The translations under genes and the position numbers were made by a program. A stretch of 64,000 bases of DNA from Pedobacter psychroterrae. GTDB taxonomy: Bacteria; Bacteroidota; Bacteroidia; Sphingobacteriales; Sphingobacteriaceae. Positions 1-9,091 of the stretch are shown one piece after another; position 1 is the first letter of the stretch, and every line of letters begins with the position of its first letter. A model generated the notes under the pieces. That model ran no database searches and had not been told where the DNA came from. It saw only the letters and a list, made by a program, of their open reading frames with translations. The stretch is from positions 434,001 through 498,000 of the forward strand of contig NZ_SJSL01000002.1 in assembly GCF_004331695.1 (NCBI RefSeq). The letters are read 5' to 3'.

Positions 1-812
1 ATTTGATGGCCAATGGTTTTTTGGGAAACAAAGCCCTGAAACTTCTTCTCATAGTCCAGGTGTTTGGCTATTTTTTTATCGACCAATATCCTCACCCTGG
101 TGGTGGGGTGTTTTTCTTTATCGTTTTTCAGGTAGGTTTCCAGGGGCTGATGCTCCCGGCTGAAGGGCTTTTCTGTTGGCCGGATATCGTGGATGCGGTC
201 TGCCCTAAACTGCCGGTAATCGCCACGTAAATGGCAATAGGCATAGGTGTACCAATTGTTCATGTCGTGAAATATCCCTACTGGTTCAATACTTCTTGGT
301 GTAGGCTCATCCGCCTCCACAGTTTGGTAAGTGAGGACCACCTGTGTTTTCTCTGCTACACTTTTAAAGAGGAGGGCAAGTACGTTTGGAACTTTTTCAT
401 TAAACAGCTTGTTGGCCGGCTGCATCAGCACGCTGGATTCAATATTGCTTACCCAGTCTTTATCAGTGGTTTTCAAGACAGCTTTCAATTTGAAAGCAGC
501 TGATGTGTAATGCATGCCAAGCTCCTGATCGGTGAATTTTTGCATCAGCTTTTCTGCAGCTATAAAACTGCTTGCCTCTTCCCGGGTGAACATTACAGGA
601 GGCAAACGGTATCCTTCCATAAGTGAATATCCTATGCCGGCTTCGCTGTATATAGGCACGCCCGAAGCTTCCAGGGCTCTGATGTCCCTATATATCGTCC
701 GCAGGCTGACCTCAAATCTGTCGGCCAGTTCCTGGGCCTTAACAATCTTTTTGGACTGCAACTGGATAAGTATAGCGACAATTCTATCGAATCGTTTGGG
801 TGAGTCGTCCAT
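1..812 (-). CDS. WYL-domain (YafY-type) transcriptional regulator, partial
   Basis: The reverse strand is open from the ATG at 810-812 to the left edge with no stop, so the C-terminus is outside the window. The translation begins MDDSPKRFDRIVAILIQLQS and carries a DeoR-like winged helix (KAQELADRFEVSLRTIYRDI) at residues 20-45. A WYL-type effector region follows, including IEPVGIFHDMNNWYTYAYCH. Members of this family bind DNA through the HTH and sense a ligand or nucleic acid through the WYL domain; the target here is unknown. It is divergent from the GH43 lipoprotein gene at 897, which makes that gene a possible target, but this is inference. Confidence 0.85.
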   Translation of the reverse strand, partial: MDDSPKRFDRIVAILIQLQSKKIVKAQELADRFEVSLRTIYRDIRALEASGVPIYSEAGIGYSLMEGYRLPPVMFTREEASSFIAAEKLMQKFTDQELGMHYTSAAFKLKAVLKTTDKDWVSNIESSVLMQPANKLFNEKVPNVLALLFKSVAEKTQVVLTYQTVEADEPTPRSIEPVGIFHDMNNWYTYAYCHLRGDYRQFRADRIHDIRPTEKPFSREHQPLETYLKNDKEKHPTTRVRILVDKKIAKHLDYEKKFQGFVSQKTIGHQ

Positions 813-828
813 TATTTTTTTGTTTCAT

Positions 829-836
829 CAAATATA
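829..836 (-). promoter_or_regulatory. Bacteroidota -7 box for the WYL regulator
   Basis: On the minus strand these bases read TATATTTG, a full match to TAnnTTTG, 16 bases before the ATG. No clear TTG is seen at the -33 spacing, so only the -7 element is supported. Confidence 0.45.
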
Positions 837-896
837 GGAATTCTGGAATTGAAGATTTAACTATCTTGTCCGCACATTAAATGTTACCATTTTATC

Positions 897-3023
897 ATGA
901 ATTTATATTTACAATCCCTGCGTGCTCTTTGTGTGGTTGGCGCTTTAATTTTAATTTCCTGTGGGATAAATAAAGCTGGATCAGAAGGCGCAGGCAAAGT
1001 AGCGGGTGAGGCGGTTAAACAAGATGCAGGTAAACGCATTGTATGGGACCAAAGTACCCTGACCAAAGTTTCCTCTGTGAAAGCAAATCATAGATACACC
1101 AGTTACCCGCGTATCATTCAGTTGTACGACCAATCATTATTAGGTATTTACGAGGCAGATGGTGGTGTTGTTACTGTAAAGAGCAGGGATTTGGGGGGTA
1201 CCTGGTCGGAACCTATAACCGTTGCGCTTCGTGATAGTGGTGTCAATATGGCTGTACCAGATGTGCTGGAACTAAAAGACCATACTTTGCTTGCTTTTTA
1301 TAACCCCCGGCCGTCAAAAAATGCTACAGGTAAAAGATTTGGGATCAGGGTGAAGAAAAGTGCTGACGGGGGTATCACCTGGAAGGATGAGCAATTGCTT
1401 TATGAAGCAGGGTATAAGTTTGAAAATGGATGCTGGGAACCATCGGCGATGCAATTGCCATCAGGAGAAATACAGGTGTTTTTCGCAAATGAAGCAGAAT
1501 ATACCCAATCTAATGAGCAAAATATTAGTTTACTCCGTTCTAAAGACAATGGGCTGAGCTGGACTAAAAAACCTGAAACGGTAAGTTTCAGGAAGGGTTC
1601 AAGAGATGGCATGCCTGTTCCGCTATTTTTAGATAAACGTAAGGAGATGGTGTTTGCAATAGAGGACAACGGATTTGGAAACTTCAAACCATATCTCATC
1701 AGAAACACGATTAAAGAAAATTGGGCCAGTCCTGCAGATGCTTCAAGCGAGAACAGAACCTATGCACTTTCGGAGAAAATAGCGGATAGTATCTATGCAG
1801 GATCACCATATTTAAGGCAGCTGGGCACGGGTGAGACGATATTGTCTTATCAGGGAACAGAGGGAAGAACCAACAAAATGCAATTTGCTGATATGAAAGT
1901 GGTGGTAGGAGATGGGCAAGCCAGGAATTTTGGCGGGAAAACAACCCCCTTTATCATTCCTGCAAATAAATCCTGTTTGTGGAACAGTTTGACAGTACTT
2001 GGCGATAATACAATTATTGCAGTAACGGCTACCAATGCTTATGCAGACCGCAGTGAGATCTGGATGATCAAGGGTCGCCTTTTGCCAGGTGAAGCTGGGC
2101 AAAGCGTGATGAAAAAAGATACGATATTCCTGGCTGATCCAACAATTTTTCTAGACAAAGAGACTTACTATTTGTACGGTACCAGCAGCGAAAAAGGATT
2201 TCTTGTTTATGAATCTTCTGATTTGAAGAACTGGAAGGGCCCTGTAGGTGCTAATAAAGGATTTGCCCTGAGCAAGGGAGAATCTTTTGGTACTAAAGGG
2301 TTTTGGGCTCCGCAGGTTTTTAAGCACAAAGGAATTTATTATATGGCCTATACGGCCGACGAACAAATTGCTATAGCTACAAGTAACAGTCCGATTGGAC
2401 CCTTTAAGCAAGAAGTTTTAAAGCCCTTGTCGGGGACAGGTAATCAGATAGATCCTTTTGTGTTCTTCGATAAAGATGGTAAACCCTATATGTATCATGT
2501 CAAACTTCAGAAAGGTAACAGGATTTTTGTAACTCCGATGAAAGCTGATCTTTCAGATGTTCTGCCGGAAGCAGCGACGGAATGTATCTCAGGTACGCTG
2601 CCCTGGGAGAATACAGAAAATACAGAATGGGCAGTTACAGAAGGGCCGACTGTGATCAGACACAAAGATTTGTACTATTTGATCTATTCAGCTAACGACT
2701 TTAGAAATAAGGACTATGCAGTAGGGTATGCTACCTCGGATTCGCCCTTGGGGCCCTGGAGAAAGTTTGAAGGCAGTCCTATTATCAGCAGGAAACAATT
2801 CCATCTTAACGGATCCGGACATGGCGACCTTTTTAAAGATAAATCTGGCAATTATCAATATGTCCTGCATGTGCATCGTTCACAGACCAAGGTCTCACCC
2901 AGGATATCAGGATTGACCGGCATTAAATTTAAAAAGCAAAATGGGCAGGCTGACCTATTGGTGGCAGAGGAATCCAGTTTGAAAATATTGGTCACAGATA
3001 ACAGCAAGGTTGCAGAAAAATAA
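897..3023 (+). CDS. BNR/sialidase-like propeller fused to GH43 glycosidase, lipoprotein
   Basis: This 708-residue protein starts with a lipoprotein signal (lipobox LISC, Cys22), so it is probably anchored to the outer membrane or in the periplasm. Residues about 45-400 form a sialidase-like beta-propeller with Asp-box motifs (SRDLGGTW, SADGGITW, SKDNGLSW). Residues about 405-690 form a GH43 five-bladed propeller with the expected acidic triad: Asp414 in LADPTIF, Asp519 in QIDPFVF and Glu582 in VTEGPTV. GH43 enzymes usually release arabinose or xylose. The N-terminal propeller could be a GH93- or GH33-like catalytic domain or a binding module; I cannot decide which. The gene stands alone, with no susC/susD neighbours. 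Confidence 0.85.
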   Translation: MNLYLQSLRALCVVGALILISCGINKAGSEGAGKVAGEAVKQDAGKRIVWDQSTLTKVSSVKANHRYTSYPRIIQLYDQSLLGIYEADGGVVTVKSRDLGGTWSEPITVALRDSGVNMAVPDVLELKDHTLLAFYNPRPSKNATGKRFGIRVKKSADGGITWKDEQLLYEAGYKFENGCWEPSAMQLPSGEIQVFFANEAEYTQSNEQNISLLRSKDNGLSWTKKPETVSFRKGSRDGMPVPLFLDKRKEMVFAIEDNGFGNFKPYLIRNTIKENWASPADASSENRTYALSEKIADSIYAGSPYLRQLGTGETILSYQGTEGRTNKMQFADMKVVVGDGQARNFGGKTTPFIIPANKSCLWNSLTVLGDNTIIAVTATNAYADRSEIWMIKGRLLPGEAGQSVMKKDTIFLADPTIFLDKETYYLYGTSSEKGFLVYESSDLKNWKGPVGANKGFALSKGESFGTKGFWAPQVFKHKGIYYMAYTADEQIAIATSNSPIGPFKQEVLKPLSGTGNQIDPFVFFDKDGKPYMYHVKLQKGNRIFVTPMKADLSDVLPEAATECISGTLPWENTENTEWAVTEGPTVIRHKDLYYLIYSANDFRNKDYAVGYATSDSPLGPWRKFEGSPIISRKQFHLNGSGHGDLFKDKSGNYQYVLHVHRSQTKVSPRISGLTGIKFKKQNGQADLLVAEESSLKILVTDNSKVAEK

Positions 3024-3059
3024 GAAAAGAATTGTTTAAATTGGTGGCAACTCAATATA

Positions 3060-3071
3060 AACAGATCTGTT
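3060..3071. promoter_or_regulatory. 12-bp palindrome abutting the OsmC start codon
   Basis: AACAGATCTGTT is a perfect palindrome that ends on the base before the ATG at 3072. It could be a protein-binding site or a small hairpin masking translation initiation. A 12-bp palindrome can also occur by chance in AT-rich DNA. Confidence 0.25.
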
Positions 3072-3548
3072 ATGGCTAAAGAACATAAATATCAAACGAC
3101 ACTTACATGGACTGGTAATAAAGGATCGGGAACGATGGATTACCGTTCTTACGACAGAAGTTATGTGATTTCTATAGATCACAAAAGCGACATACAAGGT
3201 TCCTCAGATTCAGAATTTATGGGCGATAAAGCCAGGCATAATCCTGAGGATCTGTTGGTTTCCTCACTTTCGTCCTGCCATATGCTGTGGTATCTTCACC
3301 TTTGTTCGCAAAACGGGATCATTGTGTTGGATTATAGGGACAATGCGGTAGGGAAAATGACGGAAAAGGCGGACGGAAGCGGACAATTTACAGAGGTGAC
3401 GTTAAACCCCGTGATCACGATTACCAACGAAGCACATGTTGAAAAAGCAAACTCCTTACACGAACAGGCAAATAAGATGTGTTTTATAGCCAATTCATGT
3501 AATTTTCCTGTAAAACATGAAGCCCAGTACAAGATCGAAAAAAGTTAA
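3072..3548 (+). CDS. OsmC/Ohr family peroxidase-like protein
   Basis: This 158-residue cytoplasmic protein has the OsmC fold pattern. The two redox cysteines are Cys69 in SSLSSCHMLWYL and Cys137 in ANKMCFIANS, both in the usual contexts. Family members reduce organic hydroperoxides using a thiol-disulfide cycle. The typical Ohr or OsmC length is 140-160 residues, so the gene looks complete. It lies 48 bases after the GH43 gene on the same strand. The substrate and reductant are not evident from the sequence. Confidence 0.88.
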   Translation: MAKEHKYQTTLTWTGNKGSGTMDYRSYDRSYVISIDHKSDIQGSSDSEFMGDKARHNPEDLLVSSLSSCHMLWYLHLCSQNGIIVLDYRDNAVGKMTEKADGSGQFTEVTLNPVITITNEAHVEKANSLHEQANKMCFIANSCNFPVKHEAQYKIEKS

Positions 3549-3549
3549 T

Positions 3550-3557
3550 TACTTTTG
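3550..3557 (+). promoter_or_regulatory. Possible -7 box for fabF
   Basis: TACTTTTG matches TAnnTTTG and would give a leader of roughly 60 bases for the gene at 3624. No TTG is present at the -33 spacing. Confidence 0.3.
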
Positions 3558-3623
3558 CCGATTCAACAAAGTATTGAATGATAAAGAACCTTCAGTGGTT
3601 TGTGATTAAAAGGGATTTAAAAT

Positions 3624-4877
3624 ATGAAAAGAGTAGTAGTAACAGGTTTAGGAGCGATAACCCCATTGGGAAATACGGTAAATGAATTTTGGGAAAACAT
3701 TGTTGCAGGAAAAAGCGGTGCAGCAGCGATCACTAAATTTGATACTGCCAAATTCAAAACGAATTTTGCTGCTGAAGTAAAAGATTTTGATGCCGAAGCT
3801 TACATAGATAAAAAAGAGCTTAAGAAATATGATTTGTATACCCAGTATGCAATTGCCGCGAGTGATCAGGCGATAAAAGATTCAGGGCTGGACTTTGTGG
3901 CCATGCCAGAAGTGGACCGCTATGAAGTAGGGGTGATCTGGGCATCTGGTAATGGTGGGATCAGTACATTTGAAGAACAATTAAAACAATATCATCTTGG
4001 TGACGGAACACCGAGGTTCAGTCCTTATTTCATCCCTAAAATGATAGTGGACATAGCTGCTGGTGTCATTTCCATCCGCAATAAACTTCATGGGCCAAAT
4101 TATGCTACGGTTTCAGCCTGTGCATCATCTAATACGGCAATCATCAGTGCTTTTGATACCATCCGATTGGGTAAGGCTACCATTATGGTTGCAGGTGGTT
4201 CAGAAGCAGCTATAACGGAGTCGTCCGTTGGTGGGTTTAGTTCTGCACAAGCCTTGTCTAAAAGGAATGATGATCCGCAGACAGCTTCCCGTCCTTTTGA
4301 TGTGGACAGAGATGGTTTTGTGATTGGCGAGGGCGCAGGGGCATTGATCCTGGAAGAGCTGGAGCATGCAATTGCACGTGGAGCAAGAATCTATGCAGAA
4401 ATTATAGGTGGTGGTATGGCGGCAGATGCCTATCATTTAACCGGTACCCCTCCAGATGGCCTGGGTGCGTCTTTAGGGATTTCAAAGGCTTTGGCTGATG
4501 CAGGAATATCGGCAGATAAAGTTGATTATATCAATGCCCATGCTACCTCTACCGGTTTAGGTGATGTAGGTGAACTGCAGGGAATTAAGAAGATATTTGG
4601 AGACTTGCCGGTAGCAATCAGCGCGACAAAATCCATGACAGGTCACTTGCTTGGCGGTGCTGGTGCTATTGAAAGTATCATTAGTGTCCTTGCCATAAGA
4701 GACGGGATCATCCCCGGGACGATCAATACGCAAAATATAGACCCTGAAATTCCAAAAAGCCTGAACTTGGTGATTGGAAAGTCATTGCACCAGCCGGTAA
4801 ATTATGTACTGAACAATACTTTTGGTTTTGGCGGACATACAGCCACATCTTTATTTAAAAAGTATACTGCTGAATAG
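3624..4877 (+). CDS. fabF: Beta-ketoacyl-ACP synthase II
   Basis: At 417 residues this is a full-length KAS II condensing enzyme of type II fatty acid synthesis; it elongates acyl-ACP with malonyl-ACP. The Cys-His-His triad is intact: Cys166 in TVSACASSNTA, His306 in NAHATSTGLGD and His341 in KSMTGHLLGGAGAIE, with Lys335 present. The gene is monocistronic here, with its own terminator and no acpP in front, although acpP-fabF is the common arrangement. It may therefore be a second copy, or the main fabF may simply be unlinked. It is clearly distinct from the ketosynthase at 30702, which belongs to a secondary-metabolite cluster. Confidence 0.93.
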   Translation: MKRVVVTGLGAITPLGNTVNEFWENIVAGKSGAAAITKFDTAKFKTNFAAEVKDFDAEAYIDKKELKKYDLYTQYAIAASDQAIKDSGLDFVAMPEVDRYEVGVIWASGNGGISTFEEQLKQYHLGDGTPRFSPYFIPKMIVDIAAGVISIRNKLHGPNYATVSACASSNTAIISAFDTIRLGKATIMVAGGSEAAITESSVGGFSSAQALSKRNDDPQTASRPFDVDRDGFVIGEGAGALILEELEHAIARGARIYAEIIGGGMAADAYHLTGTPPDGLGASLGISKALADAGISADKVDYINAHATSTGLGDVGELQGIKKIFGDLPVAISATKSMTGHLLGGAGAIESIISVLAIRDGIIPGTINTQNIDPEIPKSLNLVIGKSLHQPVNYVLNNTFGFGGHTATSLFKKYTAE

Positions 4878-4898
4878 TAATTTAATAGTTTTAACCTG

Positions 4899-4945
4899 CG
4901 GCCGTCACTCCTTGATTTTTTAGGATGACGGCCGTATCTTTTTAG
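4899..4945 (+). terminator. Intrinsic terminator after fabF
   Basis: A perfect 9-bp stem (CGGCCGTCA with TGACGGCCG) encloses an 18-base loop and is followed by TATCTTTTT, 22 bases after the fabF stop codon. Confidence 0.75.
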
Positions 4946-5013
4946 ATCGAACATTTGTACCAAATCCTGAAACGGACTTTTGTCCCAATAAAATTTAAGT
5001 ATAACTTGGCCGT

Positions 5014-6642
5014 ATGAATATAGAGTTCAATAAGAATGAAGACGTTAATAAGCAATTGGTTTATGAATTAAAAACCAGGCTTAAAAAGATCTATAAAGGA
5101 GGGGGAGATAAAAATGCTGCGAAGCAGAAAGAGCATGGAAAGTTGCTTGCCAGAGAACGGATCGCTTATTTAATTGATAAAGAAACGAAGTTTTTAGAGC
5201 TTGGTGCGTTTGCTGCTGAAGATATGTATTTGGAGCAGGGTGGCTGCCCTTCTGCAGGTGTAATTTGTGGGATAGGTTATGTATCAGGCAGGCAATGTAT
5301 GGTGGTAGCCAATGATGCTACTGTAAAATCCGGAGCATGGTTTCCTATGACAGCCAAAAAGAACCTGAGAGCACAGGAGATTGCTATGGAAAACAGGCTG
5401 CCGGTAATCTATCTGGTGGACAGTGCCGGAGTTTATCTGCCTATGCAGGATGAAATCTTTCCGGATAAGGAGCATTTTGGCAGGATGTTTAGAAACAATG
5501 CGCTCATGTCTGCGGATGGTATTGTGCAAATTGCTGCCATCATGGGTTCATGTGTGGCCGGTGGTGCATATCTTCCGATTATGAGTGATGAAGCTATGAT
5601 TGTAGAGGGAACAGGCTCTGTGTTTTTAGCAGGATCGTATCTGGTAAAGTCTGCAATTGGAGAAGAAGTGGACAATGAAACGTTGGGTGGTGCCACTACC
5701 CATTGTGAAATATCAGGGGTGACAGATTATAAACATCCCAATGATCAGGCCTGTCTGGACAGCATCCGAAAAATTATGAGTATGCTTGGTGCACCTCAGG
5801 TGGCAGGTTTTGACAGGATTAAGCCGGCGATGCCTAAATTGGATGAGGAAGAAATATATGGTATACTGCCGGAAAATAGGGAAAAGCCTTATGACATGCT
5901 GGAAATCATCAAACGACTGGTAGATAATTCTGAATTTGAAGAGTATAAGCAGCTTTATGGGCAAAGTATCATTTGCGGACTTGGAAGGATAGATGGCTGG
6001 GCGGTTGGCATCGTTGCCAACCAGCGTAAAGTAGTAAAATCTAAAAAAGGAGAGATGCAGTTTGGTGGGGTGATCTATTCTGACAGCGCAGATAAGGCCA
6101 CACGTTTTATTATGAACTGCAATCAGAAAAAGATTCCTTTGGTGTTTCTGCAGGATGTGACAGGATTTATGGTCGGCAGTCGTTCTGAACATGGCGGCAT
6201 CATTAAAGATGGGGCTAAGATGGTCAACGCAGTTGCTAATTCTGTAGTGCCCAAGTTTACCATTGTAATAGGCAATTCGTATGGGGCAGGAAATTATGCC
6301 ATGTGTGGCAAAGCCTATGATCCCCGATTGATCTATGCGTGGCCAAGTGCCATGATAGCGGTAATGGGAGGCTCACAGGCAGCAAAAGTGTTGCTGCAAA
6401 TACATGAGGCATCATTAAAAGCCAAAGGCGAAGTCATCACCCCTGAAAAAGAAGCAGCGCTGCTGAAAGAGATTACCGACAGGTATAATGACCAGACAAC
6501 GCCTTACTATGCTGCATCGAGGTTGTGGGTAGATGGTATTATTGATCCGCTGGAAACACGTAAGGTGGTGTCGATGGGAATAGAAGCAGCCAATCAGTCG
6601 CCCATAAAAAAGCCATTTAATGTAGGTGTGATACAGACCTGA
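5014..6642 (+). CDS. Acyl-CoA carboxylase, carboxyltransferase (beta) subunit
   Basis: This 542-residue protein has both crotonase-like halves of a biotin-dependent carboxyltransferase. The stretch FPDKEHFGRMFRNNALMS and the phrase GGATTHCEISGVTD are typical of the methylcrotonyl-CoA carboxylase beta branch, and KIPLVFLQDVTGFMVG plus SYGAGNYAMCGKAY lie in the C-terminal half. It would transfer carboxyl from carboxybiotin to an acyl-CoA such as methylcrotonyl-CoA, in leucine breakdown, or propionyl-CoA. No biotin carboxylase or biotin carrier gene is nearby, so its alpha subunit must be encoded elsewhere. The exact substrate is unresolved. Confidence 0.88.
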   Translation: MNIEFNKNEDVNKQLVYELKTRLKKIYKGGGDKNAAKQKEHGKLLARERIAYLIDKETKFLELGAFAAEDMYLEQGGCPSAGVICGIGYVSGRQCMVVANDATVKSGAWFPMTAKKNLRAQEIAMENRLPVIYLVDSAGVYLPMQDEIFPDKEHFGRMFRNNALMSADGIVQIAAIMGSCVAGGAYLPIMSDEAMIVEGTGSVFLAGSYLVKSAIGEEVDNETLGGATTHCEISGVTDYKHPNDQACLDSIRKIMSMLGAPQVAGFDRIKPAMPKLDEEEIYGILPENREKPYDMLEIIKRLVDNSEFEEYKQLYGQSIICGLGRIDGWAVGIVANQRKVVKSKKGEMQFGGVIYSDSADKATRFIMNCNQKKIPLVFLQDVTGFMVGSRSEHGGIIKDGAKMVNAVANSVVPKFTIVIGNSYGAGNYAMCGKAYDPRLIYAWPSAMIAVMGGSQAAKVLLQIHEASLKAKGEVITPEKEAALLKEITDRYNDQTTPYYAASRLWVDGIIDPLETRKVVSMGIEAANQSPIKKPFNVGVIQT

Positions 6643-6692
6643 CAGGCAATTATAATCCATAAATCAAATTACTGTATTGTTATCATTTGCTG

Positions 6693-6724
6693 TTTGTGTA
6701 GTAGCGGTATAAAGCGTAATTTTG
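6693..6724 (+). promoter_or_regulatory. trxB promoter (Bacteroidota sigma-70 type)
   Basis: TTTG at 6693-6696, a 20-base spacer and TAATTTTG at 6717-6724 match the -33/-7 consensus. The ATG follows after 19 bases. Confidence 0.7.
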
Positions 6725-6743
6725 CATATAAATTAATATCAAG

Positions 6744-7706
6744 ATGTCACAAGAAACAGAACATGTTCAATGTTTAATCATAGGTTCAGGTCCGGCAGGG
6801 TATACTGCAGCAATTTATGCTGCCCGTGCAGATCTTAAGCCAGTTATGTATACCGGAATGGAGCCGGGCGGACAATTAACGCAGACTACAGAAGTAGATA
6901 ACTTTCCTGGTTATCCAAACGGAATAACGGGGCCTGAGATGATGGAAGACTTCCGCAAGCAAGCAGAGCGTTTTGGTACAGATGTCCGCTTTGGTTATGT
7001 AAGTTCAGTTGATTTTTCTTCATTGCCGCATAAAGTTGTGGTTGACGAGATCAAGACCATTACTGCAGATACCGTAATTATCTCAACAGGGGCAACGGCT
7101 AAATGGCTGGGCCTGCCGAGTGAACAGAAATACAACGGTTTTGGGGTTTCAGCTTGCGCTGTCTGTGACGGATTTTTCTTTAAAGGACAAGATGTAGCAA
7201 TAGTAGGTGCAGGAGATACCGCAGCTGAGGAAGCGACCTATTTGGCTAAGCTTTGTAAAAAAGTATACATGCTGGTAAGAAGGGATGAATTCAGGGCTTC
7301 GAAAGCGATGGTACACAGGGTATTAAATACGCCCAATATTGAGGTTGTCTACAATACTGAAACCAAAGAAATCCTGGGGAATGGCAAAAATGTTACTGCT
7401 GTACGTGTCCTGAATAATCAAACAGGCGAAGAGTCGGACATTCCAGTTGAAGGATTCTTTGTGGCTATTGGCCATAAACCAAATACAGATATTTTTAAAG
7501 GATGGCTGGAAATGGACGAGACTGGTTATTTGAAGACAATTCCTGGAACTTCAAAAACAACTATTGAAGGCGTTTTTGCGAGTGGGGATGTGCAGGACCA
7601 CTATTACCGTCAGGCAATAACTGCCGCAGGCTCAGGATGTATGGCTGCATTGGATGCAGAACGTTACCTTGCTGCGAAGGGAGATGAGGTCAGAGTTTTG
7701 TCTTAG
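6744..7706 (+). CDS. trxB: Thioredoxin-disulfide reductase
   Basis: This 320-residue flavoprotein transfers electrons from NADPH through FAD and a disulfide to thioredoxin. The FAD-binding GSGPAGYTAAIYAAR motif is at the N-terminus, the redox pair is Cys138-A-V-Cys141 in SACAVCDG, the NADPH-binding motif is VGAGDTAAEEA, and the C-terminal GDVQDHYYRQAITAAGSG closes the FAD domain. Length and motif order are standard. It is transcribed from its own promoter and has a strong terminator directly behind it. Confidence 0.96.
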   Translation: MSQETEHVQCLIIGSGPAGYTAAIYAARADLKPVMYTGMEPGGQLTQTTEVDNFPGYPNGITGPEMMEDFRKQAERFGTDVRFGYVSSVDFSSLPHKVVVDEIKTITADTVIISTGATAKWLGLPSEQKYNGFGVSACAVCDGFFFKGQDVAIVGAGDTAAEEATYLAKLCKKVYMLVRRDEFRASKAMVHRVLNTPNIEVVYNTETKEILGNGKNVTAVRVLNNQTGEESDIPVEGFFVAIGHKPNTDIFKGWLEMDETGYLKTIPGTSKTTIEGVFASGDVQDHYYRQAITAAGSGCMAALDAERYLAAKGDEVRVLS

Positions 7707-7724
7707 ACTCACAAATAATATATT

Positions 7725-7759
7725 AAAAGACAGATTCATTGCGAATCTGTCTTTTTTTT
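7725..7759 (+). terminator. Intrinsic terminator after trxB
   Basis: GACAGATTC and GAATCTGTC form a perfect 9-bp stem around a 5-base loop, followed by eight T. Flanking A and T runs extend the stem, so it may also work in the reverse direction. Confidence 0.88.
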
Positions 7760-7832
7760 GCCTTTTCTTTTTTAAGAATTTTTATATTCGGCATGAAATA
7801 ACGACTCCGACACAAATCAAAATAAACCTGAT

Positions 7833-8453
7833 ATGAAAATTGTAGCTTTGATAAAGAACCTGATAATGCAGCCACTGTGTTTAGCCCTACTTTTATTACT
7901 TGGAGGGTGTGGCGATAAAGAAAAAGTTGCTGAGGTTAAACAGGCACAGACGTCAGAGAAAAAGGCTGATCAGTTTGTTTTTTATAAGGATATATCTATC
8001 AGGCCCGGGATAAATTTTGAAGTAGTAAGCTGGGGGAAAGGTGTAGACAGCGTAGGCGGTTATCTGATACTGCTGTCAGACTCTATTAGAAATAATTATA
8101 AGTCGCTGTCAAATGAGCGTAAAGGAGTGATTACAGATGCCTGGAACCTGGATATGGACAATGACGGAAATCCTGAGATCTATATTGAGCTGCTCAGCAA
8201 AAAAAATGTGTTAGACCTGAATGTATATGAATACTCAGGGGGCAGTTTTAATAAAATCAGTTTCCCTCCGCTAAGCAGCAGTATGAAAGCGCATTATGCA
8301 GGCAATGATAAGTTTTTGATTAAGGACGGAGATCTGTACCGGACTTTTCCAATTGTAAACCCAAAGGACAGTACTGTGAAAGCAGGAAGTTTAAAGACCA
8401 TCAGGTATCGATTTAGCGGCAACAGTTTTTCAGGCTCTACTGTAGAAGAGTAG
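7833..8453 (+). CDS. Lipoprotein with a PliI/FG-GAP-like domain
   Basis: The 206-residue protein has a lipoprotein signal (LLGGC, Cys26), so it is probably periplasmic or on the outer membrane. Residues about 105-125 read NLDMDNDGNPEIYIEL, a calcium-loop-like FG-GAP motif. The C-terminus (AGNDKFLIKDGDLYRTFPIV, then IRYRF) resembles the pattern of periplasmic inhibitors of I-type lysozyme (PliI). I give PliI-like as a possibility only; the match is from memory of the family pattern. It is convergent with the response regulator gene at 8459. Confidence 0.6.
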   Translation: MKIVALIKNLIMQPLCLALLLLLGGCGDKEKVAEVKQAQTSEKKADQFVFYKDISIRPGINFEVVSWGKGVDSVGGYLILLSDSIRNNYKSLSNERKGVITDAWNLDMDNDGNPEIYIELLSKKNVLDLNVYEYSGGSFNKISFPPLSSSMKAHYAGNDKFLIKDGDLYRTFPIVNPKDSTVKAGSLKTIRYRFSGNSFSGSTVEE

Positions 8454-8458
8454 TGCTT

Positions 8459-9091
8459 TTAGATTAGCTTATTTGCTTTAGCTACTTTAATCGCATCTGC
8501 TTTTGAATTTACATTAAGCTTGATGTATATATTTTTGACATGGGTTTTTACTGTTTCTATTTCAATGAACAATTCATTGGCGATCTGAGACCGGTCTTTT
8601 CCTCTGGCAATTAATTCGAGTATTTGGGTCTCTCTTTTAGTTAGTGGTGAATCCTGGTTCTTTTGGAGGGACATAATCACTTTTTTTGCAACATCCGGAC
8701 TCATCGGTCCGCCGCCCTGCATCACCTCTTTAATGGCTTCTATGATCTTTGCCGGAGAGGTATTTTTAGTAAAATAGCCTGATGCCCCATTTGCAAGTGC
8801 ATCTAGTATCATCTTTTCTGTTTCATAGACCGTAAGCATGATGATATAGGTTTTAGGTAATAATTTTTTCAATACAGGGAGCGCATCAATACCGCTGGTG
8901 CCTGGCAATTGAATGTCTAAAATTATCACATCTGGTGCATCCTTTACAATTTTATGCTTTGCTACGTCAAATGATGGATAGGTACTGACTACCTTGTAAA
9001 CAGAGGTATGATTGATCAGATAGGCATAGCCATCTCTGATTGTTTCATCATCTTCAATAATTACAATTTTTGCCGTTTCCTGGTTATACAT
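8459..9091 (-). CDS. NarL/FixJ-family response regulator
   Basis: This 210-residue regulator has a receiver domain with phospho-acceptor Asp59 in VIILDIQLPG and acidic pocket IIEDDE at 11-16. A C-terminal LuxR-type HTH follows (LTKRETQILELIARGKDRSQ, then IETVKTHVKNIYIKL). It overlaps the end of the kinase gene by 8 bases, so the two are translated as a pair and it is almost certainly the kinase's partner. The pair of NarL-like sites at 12041-12094, in front of the kinase gene, is a natural candidate for autoregulation. Confidence 0.93.
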   Translation of the reverse strand: MYNQETAKIVIIEDDETIRDGYAYLINHTSVYKVVSTYPSFDVAKHKIVKDAPDVIILDIQLPGTSGIDALPVLKKLLPKTYIIMLTVYETEKMILDALANGASGYFTKNTSPAKIIEAIKEVMQGGGPMSPDVAKKVIMSLQKNQDSPLTKRETQILELIARGKDRSQIANELFIEIETVKTHVKNIYIKLNVNSKADAIKVAKANKLI

